DNA of 14,662 nt, from positions 1-14,662 of the forward strand of contig CAYVQU010000136.1 in NCBI GenBank assembly GCA_964453155.1. Reading direction: 5' to 3'. The position numbers and the translations under genes are program-made. The notes beneath the pieces are model-generated. The model was not told where the DNA came from. It worked only from the letters and a program-made list of their open reading frames with translations, and ran no database searches. Below are positions 14,619-14,662 of the stretch, piece by piece. This DNA comes from CAYVQU01 sp964453155 (GTDB taxonomy: Bacteria > Chloroflexota > Anaerolineae > Anaerolineales > UBA11858). Position 1 is the stretch's first letter, and each line of letters begins with the position of its first letter.

Positions 14619-14630
14619 CCTACATGTAGG
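14619..14630. promoter_or_regulatory. 12-bp palindrome CCTACATGTAGG, candidate operator
   Basis: A perfect 12-bp palindrome follows an AT-rich stretch with TAATAAATATT (14601-14611). This could be a regulator site upstream of the next gene beyond the window. The assignment rests only on symmetry and position. Confidence 0.3.
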
Positions 14631-14662
14631 ATGAGTTTATCAGGTTGAAAGCGAAAAAAGAC

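Larger units (their letters stand above)
14448..14662. other. Tail without a gene
   Basis: I see no credible coding sequence in this AT-rich stretch. It contains the hairpin at 14483-14513 and a 12-bp palindrome at 14619-14630, and may be the upstream region of a gene beyond the right edge. Confidence 0.6.

Overview
The window is bacterial DNA of moderate GC content. It carries two gene blocks that diverge from a promoter region at about 5364-5639. Three lipoprotein signal peptides (lipobox LTAC, LSAC, FTAC), clear Shine-Dalgarno sequences (GGAG/AGGAG) and sigma70-like promoters identify it as bacterial. The protein families (VTC polyphosphate polymerase with DUF4956 and CotH, tandem DUF1566, ThuA with Gfo/Idh oxidoreductase) would suit a Chloroflexota-like organism, but that assignment is inference; no rRNA or phylogenetic marker is present.

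Minus-strand block (5363 down to the left edge). Five genes read in one direction: class II aldolase, class III aminotransferase of the glutamate-1-semialdehyde aminomutase type, FGGY sugar kinase, ThuA-like protein, and a Gfo/Idh/MocA oxidoreductase cut by the window edge. A strong promoter (TTGACA, 17 bp, TAAAAT) lies in front. The set looks like a sugar or sugar-derivative catabolic operon: oxidation or keto-sugar chemistry (Gfo/Idh, ThuA), phosphorylation (FGGY kinase), then cleavage of a sugar phosphate (class II aldolase). The aminotransferase is the unexplained member and suggests an amino- or keto-sugar substrate. The spacers contain G-quadruplex-capable tracts, a GCGGAT palindromic cluster, and a hairpin that abuts the oxidoreductase start.

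Plus-strand block (5640 to 14447). There are three probable transcription units. (1) A membrane protein with a soluble N-terminal half and a Yip1-like membrane half is followed 22 bp later by a lipoprotein with two DUF1566 domains, closed by a perfect terminator at 8828-8861. (2) A single acidic lipoprotein has papain-like Cys-His-Asp motifs and is closed by a second strong terminator at 11061-11094. (3) A three-gene unit consists of a VTC-domain polyphosphate polymerase, a DUF4956 membrane protein and a CotH-kinase-fold lipoprotein. The last three starts were set from ribosome binding sites and are internal to the longest ORFs.

The most interesting part is unit 3. It could join cytoplasmic polyphosphate synthesis, a small membrane protein and an extracytoplasmic kinase-like lipoprotein in one system. 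Both of its spacers are occupied by large inverted repeats, one a perfect 21-bp stem. The neighbouring lipoproteins with DUF1566 and papain-like domains make 5640-14447 look like a cell-surface island. I saw no tRNA, rRNA, CRISPR array, transposase or integrase.
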